A model generated the notes under the pieces. It was not told where the DNA came from and ran no database searches. It saw only the letters and a list, made by a program, of their open reading frames with translations. A stretch of 64,000 bases of DNA from Nocardioides sp. T2.26MG-1 (GTDB taxonomy: Bacteria; Actinomycetota; Actinomycetes; Propionibacteriales; Nocardioidaceae): contig NZ_CATNLZ010000032.1 of the NCBI RefSeq assembly GCF_950101795.1, positions 62,001-126,000 on the forward strand. Direction: 5' to 3'. This document shows, piece after piece, positions 17,206 to 25,035 of this stretch (the stretch's first letter is position 1; each line of letters begins with the position of its first letter). The position numbers and the translations under genes were made by a program.

Positions 17206-17687
17206 TGTGGGGCAGCGTCAGGGACGGCGACTGGGTCAAGGTCGACACCGACATCAACCTCGGCATGCTCGGTGGCACCACCATCAAGGCTGGCACCAAG
17301 GGCGTTGTGACCGGAGTGTCCACCGGATGGATCACCTCGCGCGCCGACGTCCAGTTCGACAGCGGCTTCGGGACGGCGCATGCCAACGTCCCAACTCACC
17401 GGCTTCGTCTCATCCGGCCGAACGGAGGTGTCGATCGCTTCACCACGCGTCAGCGGCGGCTCGCGGCCGCCCGCTCCGCCCTGCTCCTCTTCCTAGCCTG
17501 GCCGATCATCTGGTGGGCGATCCAGTACGTGTGGATCAACAGGGGCTTCTCGGGCATCACCAGCGGCTTCGCCCTCAGCATCGTCGGGTCCATCGGTGAC
17601 TGGATCATCATGGTCATCTCGAACCCCGTGAAGGGCATCATCTACCTGGGCTTCCTCTGGATCGTCGGGAGGTTGGCATGGCGGTGA
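17202..17687 (+). CDS. Small membrane protein with SH3-like N-terminal domain
   Basis: The product has 161 aa; start ATG 17202 within the previous stop. Residues ~5-70 alternate strands and turns (GDWVKVDTDINLG, TTIKAGTKGVVTGVSTG, ADVQFDSG), suggesting a small beta barrel of SH3 or KOW type. Two hydrophobic segments follow (~88-110 and ~125-158), so the beta domain is held at the membrane. The family is unknown. It overlaps the following gene by 10 bp. Confidence 0.65.
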   Translation: MMWGSVRDGDWVKVDTDINLGMLGGTTIKAGTKGVVTGVSTGWITSRADVQFDSGFGTAHANVPTHRLRLIRPNGGVDRFTTRQRRLAAARSALLLFLAWPIIWWAIQYVWINRGFSGITSGFALSIVGSIGDWIIMVISNPVKGIIYLGFLWIVGRLAWR

Positions 17688-18322
17688 ATCCTTCGACTCT
17701 GCTGGGGTCGGTAGCCAGCGGGCCATCCATGGACCGGCACCAGATCGGTCACGTGCCTTCGACGCCGACCCCGACCACGCTTCGGAATCGCGTCGCTCCG
17801 CCACCTCTCCGACCCTTATCCCCCCGACCGGAGCGAGCGGGACTGGCGCTCGAGATTGTGACGTCCCACATCGAGAGCCTCATCGAACGCGTCGTCGGCG
17901 TGGAGAAGGCCATGCCCGACGATGACGGCGACTACCCGGTCCGGTTCCGCGACGCCGTCTACTTCGTTCGCGTCACCGGATCGGAGGAGCAGCCCATCGT
18001 GCGCGTCTTCTCCCACGTCGTCTCTCACATCACGGCGACCTCGGAGCTCTACGAGCTGATCAACGAGGTCAACACGAAGCTCAACTTCTGCCGTTGCTTC
18101 GTCATCGACGATCGCGTCCTCATCGAGGCCGAGCACCTGGGGATGACGCTCCGCACCGACGACTTCCGGCAGATCACTGAGCACGTCGCCGTGGCCAGCG
18201 ACTACTTCGGCTCGATTCTCGCGGAGCGGTTCGATGGCCGCCGCCCATTCAGCAGCGACTCCGAGGACGACAGGGCTGACGACACGCCGTCGGCTGCGGT
18301 GAGTACCGGGCTCTATCTTTGA
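17678..18322 (+). CDS. YbjN / type III secretion chaperone-like protein
   Basis: The product has 214 aa. After a Pro-rich N-terminus, residues ~60-195 fit the YbjN/CesT-like fold: an N-terminal helix, YPVRFRDAVYFVRV, PIVRVFSHV, a helix with LYELINEVNTKLNF and FVIDDRVLIEAEH. Members are chaperone-like or modulate other proteins; substrates here are unknown. It is the last gene of the membrane operon, and a putative chaperone for the preceding secreted or membrane components would fit. Confidence 0.7.
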   Translation: MAVNPSTLLGSVASGPSMDRHQIGHVPSTPTPTTLRNRVAPPPLRPLSPRPERAGLALEIVTSHIESLIERVVGVEKAMPDDDGDYPVRFRDAVYFVRVTGSEEQPIVRVFSHVVSHITATSELYELINEVNTKLNFCRCFVIDDRVLIEAEHLGMTLRTDDFRQITEHVAVASDYFGSILAERFDGRRPFSSDSEDDRADDTPSAAVSTGLYL

Positions 18323-18402
18323 GCATTGGTAACGCGGTGGCGATCGAGCCCGTGCCGTGATCAACGAGGGGTAGGCCCGAGTTCGCTAACGAGACCACCT
18401 TC

Positions 18403-18702
18403 GTGAGGTCGTCAGGCGCTGTGGCGTCCATGCGCCTTCTCCGAGGGTCGCTCGAGGGAGTGTCGGGCTTCATCTTGATGAGTGATGGACCGGCCAACAG
18501 CCTGTTCGACCATCGCGCGCAGCAACTCGCACCCGCATGCCTGAAGATGATCAAGGTGGTCAGTGAAGCGCCGCGCAGGCGCTTGAGGTACCCGACCTAC
18601 AAGAAGCAGTTGCGACGTCTTCTCGAGACCAGGATCCGTAACGCCACGAAGGACGACTGCAGCCTTGGCATCCTAGGTCGTCCGATCGAACCTCCTGCCT
18701 GA
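18403..18702 (+). CDS. Possible small ORF or gene remnant
   Basis: The frame from 18403 (GTG; internal ATG 18430) to 18702 has strongly G/C-biased third positions and a realistic composition (TYKKQLRRLLETRI), unlike a random frame. I do not recognise it, and no clear ribosome site precedes it. It may be the 3' end of a decayed gene. The rest of 18323-18799 shows no gene; being next to the integrase, this is where an attachment site would be expected, but I found no tRNA or obvious core repeat. Confidence 0.3.
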   Translation: MRSSGAVASMRLLRGSLEGVSGFILMSDGPANSLFDHRAQQLAPACLKMIKVVSEAPRRRLRYPTYKKQLRRLLETRIRNATKDDCSLGILGRPIEPPA

Positions 18703-18799
18703 ATAGCCCCGGAGTTTCCGGAGGATGTAGGGCACGCCATTGTAGGCCGCTGCGCAGTGCGAGGCCGGGCTCTCGCAGTGCGGAGTGGCCTGGGGGCTC

Positions 18800-20041
18800 T
18801 CAGAGCTCGATCGCGGGATCGTCGGTGGGCTCAGTCCGAGGAGCGAGCCGCTCCGTCGCGGCGCGGTAGTCCGGCACCACGAGTCGGCGGTTGATGTAGT
18901 GCCGCTCGGTGACCGTCGTGGACGTGTGGCCGAGTTGGTCCTTTGCGGCGTCGGCGTCGTAGACCTCGTCGATCTCGGTCGCCACCGTCCGACGAAAGGA
19001 GTGCGGTGAGACGTCGCGGAGCGCGGCAATGTCGGCGTACTCATCGAGCTGACGAATGTGCCACAGCCGACTCTGGACGTTGCCGGGGAAGTGCCAGGTT
19101 CCGTTGCGGCTGGCGAAGACCGCGTCGATGTCGTTCGGTGGCTGCTCCAGCTTGCGTCGGCGCAGGATGGCTACGGCCCAATCGGGGAGTGCGATGGGGC
19201 GGATCGCGGCATCGGTCTTGCCATAGTCGACCCGCTTTCCCTTCGATGTGATCTGGCCGTTGACCATCAGCCACGGGAACCAGGTCTCGTCGTCGCGGCG
19301 TGCCGGCGGGGGAGTCAGCTCGATGTCGGACCAGCGCAACGCGAGCACTTCGCCGATCCGCATGCCCGTGGCGATCAGCAGGTCCACGATGTCCGGGAGG
19401 TCGACACTCTTGGGTCCGTTGCGCCGTTCGGCGTTGGCCCACTCCCGGATGGCGGCACGCACGGCATCCAGGTCCTCGACGGGAATGGACTTCTTCTTGA
19501 CCCGGGGCACTGGGACAGAGGGGACGGCCGAGGCGGGGTTGCCGTTCAGCGCCTCATGGAAGACCGCAAGGTTGAAGGCCCTCACTAGGACGCTGCGAAT
19601 CTTCTTGCGCATGTCAGCTGATACTCCGGCGCTGTCCAGTGCCGCCTGGATGATCACCGGACGAACGTGCCGCAACTGGTAGGCCCCGAGTGGATGCTCG
19701 GTCTTGTCGGTGTCGAGCACCCATCGGAGGTGGTACCGGTAGGCCGCCAGCGTAGTTGGCGTCGGGCTGCCTGCCTTCGCCATCTTGGCGAACCAGAGGT
19801 CGAGCAGTTCCTGGACCGTGTCGTCGGGGGCGATGGCACCGTCGCCGAATGTGCCGGTGTGCTCGACGAAGAACGCTTTGAGGTTGGCTCGCGCCTTGTT
19901 CTTGGTCTGACCGCTCTTGCGGTACTCGCGGACGACTCCGTCCACGTCGCAGTAGCGAGCGCGCGCCAACCACGTCCCGTTGGCACGTTGTGTGCAGTTG
20001 ATGTCGCCGTAGGTGCCGACCACCAACTTCTGTCGGGCCAC
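18800..20041 (-). CDS. Tyrosine recombinase (integrase)
   Basis: The product has 413 aa, full length for phage/ICE integrases. The N-terminal ~60 residues form an arm-binding-like segment (GTWLARARYCDVDG), a SAM-like core-binding domain follows (~70-170), then the catalytic domain: Arg in GMRIGEVLALRW (~227), HSFRR (~347), LGHTSTTVTERHY with the nucleophile Tyr near 380. It would integrate and excise the element at an attachment site. The excisionase gene lies 30 bases upstream on the same strand, the usual xis-int arrangement of actinobacterial integrative elements. Confidence 0.95.
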   Translation of the reverse strand: MARQKLVVGTYGDINCTQRANGTWLARARYCDVDGVVREYRKSGQTKNKARANLKAFFVEHTGTFGDGAIAPDDTVQELLDLWFAKMAKAGSPTPTTLAAYRYHLRWVLDTDKTEHPLGAYQLRHVRPVIIQAALDSAGVSADMRKKIRSVLVRAFNLAVFHEALNGNPASAVPSVPVPRVKKKSIPVEDLDAVRAAIREWANAERRNGPKSVDLPDIVDLLIATGMRIGEVLALRWSDIELTPPPARRDDETWFPWLMVNGQITSKGKRVDYGKTDAAIRPIALPDWAVAILRRRKLEQPPNDIDAVFASRNGTWHFPGNVQSRLWHIRQLDEYADIAALRDVSPHSFRRTVATEIDEVYDADAAKDQLGHTSTTVTERHYINRRLVVPDYRAATERLAPRTEPTDDPAIEL

Positions 20042-20071
20042 TTCTCGTTCCTTTCGTGTGTCTGATCCCCG

Positions 20072-20449
20072 TCAGGGTTGCGCTGTGCGGAGGGCACCGC
20101 CCCGCACGCGGTTTGCACGGTTACGGGTGCGAACCTCCCTGCCGCCGTCCGAGGCGGAGTCGGCGCCTTCGTTGTCGTCGTCGAGTGCGAACGACTCCTC
20201 GTGGTCCCGGAGCCACCGGTCGAGCTCGGACAAGCGGTACTTGAGCCTGCCGCCAGCCTTCACTGCGCGTGGGCCATAGCCGGGTCGTCGTACGCGCCAG
20301 GTCAGGAGCGTGGCCTTCGGGACGCCGAGATAGCCGCAGGCGTCCTCGGTGTTGAGGAAGGGGTCTTGGGGTAGCGGGACGACGAGTGCCAAGGGCATCT
20401 CCTTGTCGCCGCTGCTCGCGGTAGATGGGGTGTCAGATCGACGGGACAT
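20072..20449 (-). CDS. Excisionase-like helix-turn-helix protein
   Basis: ATG 20447-20449 has AGGAG ten bases upstream and gives 125 aa; a later ATG at 20398 lacks usable spacing. The core (PFLNTEDACGYLGVPKATLLTWRVRRPGYGP, split here only for reading) is a MerR/HTH_17-type fold used by excisionases: helix-turn-helix followed by a basic wing and KYRLSELDRWLRD. The tail is acidic then basic. It probably directs excision and represses integration. It overlaps the end of the upstream 439-aa gene by 17 bp. Confidence 0.8.
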   Translation of the reverse strand: MSRRSDTPSTASSGDKEMPLALVVPLPQDPFLNTEDACGYLGVPKATLLTWRVRRPGYGPRAVKAGGRLKYRLSELDRWLRDHEESFALDDDNEGADSASDGGREVRTRNRANRVRGGALRTAQP

Positions 20450-21752
20450 CTGGGCTCGCTCCTCTCGGTGGTGGCCGGTGGTGCAGCGCGGCCTCGAAGT
20501 CGAGGCGGCTTTGCGCTGCACCTCTCGGCGCCTTTCGTTGGATAGGTGTGGGCCGCAGGTCGCTGCGCACGATTGCGAGCAGCTCGGTCTGCACCAGGGA
20601 GGTGATAGGCAGGAACTTCTGCCGGTTGACGCGGACGAGTCCGTCGTTGTGGTCGTCGAGTCCGGGGACGTTGATTCGCTGGAAGTAGAGGCGCTGGGCG
20701 ACGCCGTGCTCGATGACGTTGCAGATCCGGTCGTCGACGCCCGCGCTGACCCGCTGGAGCCGTCGGACCTGCGGGGCGTCTGAGAGTCCGCCGCGGTCGA
20801 GCTTCTCCATGCGGGCTGCCGCGACCGAGCCCTGACCGGCGGCGGGTCCGCCGTTGCCGACCATGCCGCCGAGGTCACGGGTCTCGTGGACGAGTCGCCC
20901 GTAGGTCTCAGCACGCCGCTCCCACCGGACCGCGACAGTGGGGTCGACGGTCTGGAGTCGGCGGGCGGTCTCGCGGGAGACGATGCGTTGGGAGTCGAGC
21001 ACGACACGCAGGTTGTGGGCGGTGGGGAACGTTGCGAGGTGGATGAGCAGGTTGTGCTGGGCCTGGAGCACGCCGGTGATCCCGGGCAGTCCGGGTCCTT
21101 CGATCAGCGTTGGTTCGGGCCGCCATCCGCGAAGGTCGACGGTGTAGTCCGGCTCGCCGTATCCCGCCCATGTCACGCAGGTCTCGGCCGCACGTCCAAG
21201 GCGGCCCGGCTCCTTGAGTGGCTGCCAACCGGGGATGTTGGCATAGCGACGGTCGAGGCTGACGACCGCACGCACCACGTCCGCCGCGTCCTTGAGGACG
21301 GTCAGGCACTGGGCTTCGGACAGACGGCCGTACCCGACGCCGTTGGCGAAGTCGTGCTCGCCGAGTACGCAGGCACGCGCCGCCTGACGCCAAGTGTCGA
21401 CGAGCGCGAACGGCTGCTCGGTGACCAGCTCGTCCATCGTCGGCAGGTTGACCTCGATCGCGCCGAGAGTGGCAACCAGGCGATAGCGCAGTTCCTCGGC
21501 AGGGCCACGGGTGCGGCCGGTGCTGCCTTCGAGGTTGATGCGCGGGTTGGCGGCACGCATCGCCTGGTGGCTCCAGACGAGTACGGCGTAGCGGTAGCGC
21601 GTGATCTGCTCACCGATCACCTTCCGCTCCTCGGGAGTCGTGGTCTCGGGGACGGTGTGCAGGCCGGCGCCGCCGATGCGGTGCTGGATGCGGTGCTGGC
21701 GCAGCAGTTCCCCCAGGGCCTCTCGGAGCATGCCGCTGGTCTCGCCGTACAT
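20433..21752 (-). CDS. Conserved element protein of unknown function, 439 aa
   Basis: ATG 21752 shares a base with the stop of the 98-aa gene. The protein is mostly helical, with an Arg-rich C-terminal third. No nucleotide-binding motif or catalytic signature was recognised. Its place directly upstream of xis-int matches where replication or control proteins sit in pSAM2-type elements, but I see no Rep motif, so no function is assigned. Confidence 0.7.
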   Translation of the reverse strand: MYGETSGMLREALGELLRQHRIQHRIGGAGLHTVPETTTPEERKVIGEQITRYRYAVLVWSHQAMRAANPRINLEGSTGRTRGPAEELRYRLVATLGAIEVNLPTMDELVTEQPFALVDTWRQAARACVLGEHDFANGVGYGRLSEAQCLTVLKDAADVVRAVVSLDRRYANIPGWQPLKEPGRLGRAAETCVTWAGYGEPDYTVDLRGWRPEPTLIEGPGLPGITGVLQAQHNLLIHLATFPTAHNLRVVLDSQRIVSRETARRLQTVDPTVAVRWERRAETYGRLVHETRDLGGMVGNGGPAAGQGSVAAARMEKLDRGGLSDAPQVRRLQRVSAGVDDRICNVIEHGVAQRLYFQRINVPGLDDHNDGLVRVNRQKFLPITSLVQTELLAIVRSDLRPTPIQRKAPRGAAQSRLDFEAALHHRPPPRGASPDVPSI

Positions 21753-22048
21753 CAGGGCGCATCCAGTTCTCGGGCGGCCCACAGCATGTCGATGACGAGC
21801 TCGACAGTCAGCGAGTCGATGCCGTGCCTGACGAGGTCCTCGATGGCCGACTCGGCGACCTCGAAGAGGACGTCGCGGTTGGTGACCGGGACCGGGCTGA
21901 TGCCGGGGATGAAGTCGCCGTGGATGAAGTCGATCTGGAGCAGCACGCGGTCGTACTCGATCGACGCATCCGTCGTGAGCGCGGCGTCGGCCAGGGCGGC
22001 GACGTAGGAGCGGGCTTCCGCGAGGGTCACCGCGTGGGCGAGCAGCAT
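21752..22048 (-). CDS. Small conserved element protein, 98 aa
   Basis: ATG 22048 has AAGGA seven bases upstream. The product (LLAHAVTLAEARSYVAAL, DRVLLQIDFIHGDFIPG, ESAIEDLVRHGIDSLTVELVID) has mixed helices and one strand, with no recognised motif. TGATG coupling to the next gene suggests the two products are made in balance. Family unknown. Confidence 0.65.
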   Translation of the reverse strand: MLLAHAVTLAEARSYVAALADAALTTDASIEYDRVLLQIDFIHGDFIPGISPVPVTNRDVLFEVAESAIEDLVRHGIDSLTVELVIDMLWAARELDAP

Positions 22049-22175
22049 GGGGGAGTCCTTTCGAGAAGTGGCGTGCCCTTCACCGTCGAGCCCGCCGGCG
22101 GGTACGCCGAGCACGAGGTGGCGTGGCTGTGGACAACCGGGTGTGGGGAGCAGATGTGTACGGCGAGGCGGGCGA

Positions 22176-22754
22176 CTACGAGGCGAACCCGAGTGCGGCC
22201 TCGATCGCTCGACGTGCGGCGATGTCCTCGGCCACGAACGCCGCGAAGTCGGCGTCGCGGTCGACGATCTCGACCTCGACTGCAGGCTCGTACGGCGGTT
22301 CTCCTGGCCACCCGGTCTGCCTCGTCGGTCGGTCGCGGTCCAGCCGGGTGCCGCTGAGCGAGACCCACTCCCGGAGCCGCTGCTGACACTCGCGGAACTC
22401 GCGATGCCACGCCAGCGGAGCAGAGGGTGAGGCTTCGGGGTCGTAGGCATTGACCCTGGCCGTGTGGAGCGCGGAAAGCTCCCAGATCAGCTCATCGTGG
22501 CGATGCCACAACGGCGGGACTACGGCCGGCGGGAGCCCGTAGGAGAGGCGCAGCCACTTCACGAACTTGTCGAGGTCCGCCCACTCGACGAGTGCTTCGT
22601 CCGCGGTCAGGGTGTTCCAGTCGATCGGGCGCAACGGCCGCTCATCGTCGAAGTCAGCGGTCCCGAACAGAGCCTCGGGACCGCCGAACTCCTCGAACGA
22701 GTCGCCGCCCTCGAACTCCAGCGTCTGCTGGCCCGACTCGACGTCGGTGCTCAT
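22176..22754 (-). CDS. DUF4913-like protein
   Basis: The product has 192 aa. The centre reads WADLDKFVKWLRLSYGLPP, then VPPLWHRHDELIWELSALHTARV and LAWHREFRECQQRLREW, which I recognise as the DUF4913 pattern found in actinobacterial plasmids and integrative elements. Function is unknown. The N-terminus is acidic. It lies 11 bases downstream of ssb and is probably in the same transcript, implying a link to element DNA maintenance. Confidence 0.75.
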   Translation of the reverse strand: MSTDVESGQQTLEFEGGDSFEEFGGPEALFGTADFDDERPLRPIDWNTLTADEALVEWADLDKFVKWLRLSYGLPPAVVPPLWHRHDELIWELSALHTARVNAYDPEASPSAPLAWHREFRECQQRLREWVSLSGTRLDRDRPTRQTGWPGEPPYEPAVEVEIVDRDADFAAFVAEDIAARRAIEAALGFAS

Positions 22755-22765
22755 CGCACTGGCCC

Positions 22766-23197
22766 TCAGATGCCGGCGACCTGCGCCGGCTCGTTGACCA
22801 TGTTCATCTCGTTGGTCGGCGGGTCGGGCTGCTTGGCCGGGTTGCGGTCGACGACGTAGCGGGTGCGGGCGCAGTCGTGTCCGATCTGGCGGGCGACGAA
22901 CTGCTCACGGATCTCGCTGGGACCGCCGGGTCGCTCCTGCTCGTACTCGTGGATGTAGCCGGAAGCGACGATCTGGTCGCCCGGCTTGAACCGCGGGTAG
23001 GCCCGCTCGGCCGCGCGGTCGAACAGGACCATGTCGCAGAAGACGGGGTCGAGCCTGGTGAACGACCCGTCAACCTCCTTGCGGTGCTGCTCGATGCCGA
23101 CCCGGCAGAAGAACCTGGCGTGCCCCTTGCCGGTGAACGTGAGTTCGGGCGCGGTGGCGATGAACCCGTGCAGGCTCATCTGGGTGGGAATCGTCAT
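22766..23197 (-). CDS. ssb: Single-stranded DNA-binding protein
   Basis: The product has 143 aa with an OB fold: an N-terminal strand (MSLHGFIATAPELTF), FFCRVGIEQHR and CDMVLFDRAAERAYPRFKPGDQIVA. The C-terminus lacks the acidic DDDIPF-type tail of chromosomal SSB, as is common for element-encoded copies. It would protect single strands during conjugative transfer or replication. A hairpin leader with an ACACCU box precedes it. Confidence 0.9.
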   Translation of the reverse strand: MTIPTQMSLHGFIATAPELTFTGKGHARFFCRVGIEQHRKEVDGSFTRLDPVFCDMVLFDRAAERAYPRFKPGDQIVASGYIHEYEQERPGGPSEIREQFVARQIGHDCARTRYVVDRNPAKQPDPPTNEMNMVNEPAQVAGI

Positions 23198-23259
23198 CGT
23201 CTGTCTCCTGACGTCGGGCGGTGCCGGGATGGCAACCGCTGTCAGGAATCAGGTGTGCG
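23198..23259 (-). promoter_or_regulatory. ACACCU-box hairpin leader of ssb
   Basis: On the minus strand a CGCACACCT box (23251-23259) is followed by CCTGAC (23241-23246), which pairs with GTCAGG (23207-23212); the 3' arm runs into the AGGAG ribosome site. This is one of five such leaders in front of transfer-region genes. Confidence 0.5.
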
Positions 23260-23342
23260 GCGCGACCTCTCAAACGCGCCGTGCAATCCCCCGCGAGGGC
23301 AAATGACCCATTTCTGTCGGACAGCTCTGGGAGAATCAATGC

Positions 23343-23759
23343 GTGACAGACACCCGATTCACCACCGTTGTTGACGACACCGAGCAGTTGCTGGACGTCG
23401 TGGACATCGATGAAATCGGTGATGTCGAAACCCTCCTGATGTTCCTTTTCGCGAGGCCCGTCGCCGTCGAGGAAGTCTGGGACGCCGACCGAGACGAGAC
23501 CTCGCTTGAGGTCGTCCTGCAGGGAGACGACGAGGCCATCAGCTCTACCTTTGACTTCCCACTGAGCGTGATCGAGCTCGTGCGCTCGTGCGCGCACACC
23601 GTTGACGACCTCGGGCCATACGGCGTCGAGGTCCTCCAGGCAGACGACGTTCCTAATGTGACGGCACTCGGTGACGATGGGCTCATCACCGTCTTGCAGG
23701 GCGCACTTGGCAAGGTGCGGATCTTCAATATGGTCGGCGACGGGGAGATGTCCGAGTGA
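23343..23759 (+). CDS. Acidic protein, first gene of cargo block 2
   Basis: GTG 23343 gives 138 aa with a strong excess of Asp and Glu. Two halves of alternating strands (TSLEVVLQGDDEAISSTFDFP; GLITVLQGALGKVRIFNM) suggest a small alpha/beta protein. I do not recognise it. It leads an operon with a DUF6361, a PLD and a helicase gene. An overlapping 28-codon frame (GTG 23756 to 23842) bridges to the next gene and may couple translation. An accessory, inhibitor or DNA-mimic role is conceivable but only a guess. Confidence 0.65.
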   Translation: MTDTRFTTVVDDTEQLLDVVDIDEIGDVETLLMFLFARPVAVEEVWDADRDETSLEVVLQGDDEAISSTFDFPLSVIELVRSCAHTVDDLGPYGVEVLQADDVPNVTALGDDGLITVLQGALGKVRIFNMVGDGEMSE

Positions 23760-23829
23760 TCCTCACGTCCGACGGCGTCACAGAGGCGCCGAAAGATCGT
23801 CCGCGCGACGACGACGAGGTCCGGCAGCG

Positions 23830-25035
23830 ATGGCATCGTTGATCGCCTGGCTTGACTCGACTCCCGAAGAGCAGCGTGCTGCCAGGGAGCTCATCAGCCT
23901 GTTCACCCAACAGGAGGGTCGCGACGAACTCGGCATCGGCCAGATACGGGATGCCTTCAGCGATCTTCTCTTCCCGGGAACCTCCGTCATCCAGACCCGA
24001 GCGAGGTACTTCCTCTTTGTTCCGTGGTGCTACAGCTACGGCAAGGCTGCACAGGCTCGCGGACGCGAGGTAGTGATCCGCGGCGAGCGGCAGGAGCGAG
24101 AGCTCATCAAGACGCTTCTCGACTCCAACTTTGAGGACGCCGTGGGACTGATCGGCCGACGGAAGGGGCCGAGCATCAAGAACCTGCCATCGACCATCTA
24201 CTGGTCAGGCCTTCGCCGCTACGACATCTTGACCCATGACAACGACCTCGGCCTTCTGGCCAGAACTGGGTCCGGAGACGGCTCGACCGAACTCAGTGCT
24301 CGCATCTTTGCGGATTGGGATGCAGGTCTGCCGGAACCGCCTCCAGACTTCCCGAAGGCTGTGCCCGGCGGATTCGACCTCGAACTAGGGGAGGCCGAAT
24401 GGCTCCGGGACCGGATCGTCGCAGCCGCTCCGGAGTCGGTCTTCGCGCACTTCCTGGAACGGCGGCTCGCCATTGCAGACGGCACGAGGTTCGCGTGGGA
24501 TGTCGTCGATCGCAACCAGTTCGAGGCTCTCGACCATGCCTACTGGTTCAGCGGGGTGCTCCGCGGTGCATCCCTGCTCTACAACCTTCTTATCGGCGAG
24601 TTGTATGACGCGGACCCCAACCTGAACAGGATCGAAGACGCCGCGGGCTACTACCGCGATCAGATCGATGACTGGGTCGAGGATTTTGTCGCTCCCAATA
24701 TCGACGCTCTTCAGCAATGGAACATCCAACGCATGTGGGAACTCGTGCTAGCGATGAACCCGCGGATTGATATGCGCGCTCAAATGTTCGCTGAGATGTG
24801 GGTCGGCGCGATTCGAAGCGGTGCTTCTGTCGAGGTAGCCGATAACCGGGAGCTCCGCCAGTCGGTGCGAGCACGCGAGGAGCGCAAGGGCAAACAATCA
24901 CGGCTGCTGAACCCGAGGATGCTTGCAACGTGGTCAGGGGCGTCTGGCACCGGCCAGTTGGCCTACCGGTGGGGGACGGTCCGGGTCATCGTGAACGACA
25001 TCGTGAAGGGTTTGGGTCGCGATGCTGGCTCCTGA
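23830..25035 (+). CDS. DUF6361 family protein
   Basis: The product has 401 aa from ATG 23830. The N-terminus (SLIAWLDSTPEEQR, then RDELGIGQIRDAFSDLLFPGTSVIQTRARYFLFVPW, read in parts) matches the DUF6361 signature. No enzyme motif is evident; the family is helical with conserved aromatic and Arg residues. It overlaps the following PLD gene by 14 bp. I recall DUF6361 next to PLD and helicase genes in other genomes; together they look like one functional unit, probably defence. Confidence 0.8.
   Translation: MASLIAWLDSTPEEQRAARELISLFTQQEGRDELGIGQIRDAFSDLLFPGTSVIQTRARYFLFVPWCYSYGKAAQARGREVVIRGERQERELIKTLLDSNFEDAVGLIGRRKGPSIKNLPSTIYWSGLRRYDILTHDNDLGLLARTGSGDGSTELSARIFADWDAGLPEPPPDFPKAVPGGFDLELGEAEWLRDRIVAAAPESVFAHFLERRLAIADGTRFAWDVVDRNQFEALDHAYWFSGVLRGASLLYNLLIGELYDADPNLNRIEDAAGYYRDQIDDWVEDFVAPNIDALQQWNIQRMWELVLAMNPRIDMRAQMFAEMWVGAIRSGASVEVADNRELRQSVRAREERKGKQSRLLNPRMLATWSGASGTGQLAYRWGTVRVIVNDIVKGLGRDAGS

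Noticed and set aside
13256..18322. Assignment of the membrane operon to Zorya
   Set aside because: The OmpA-like lipoprotein is reminiscent of ZorB, but no MotA-like ZorA, ZorC, ZorD helicase or ZorE nuclease was found.
18700..18800. tRNA or attachment core beside the integrase gene
   Set aside because: Short inverted bases (CTCCGG/CCGGAG) do not fold as a tRNA and no matching direct repeat was located.
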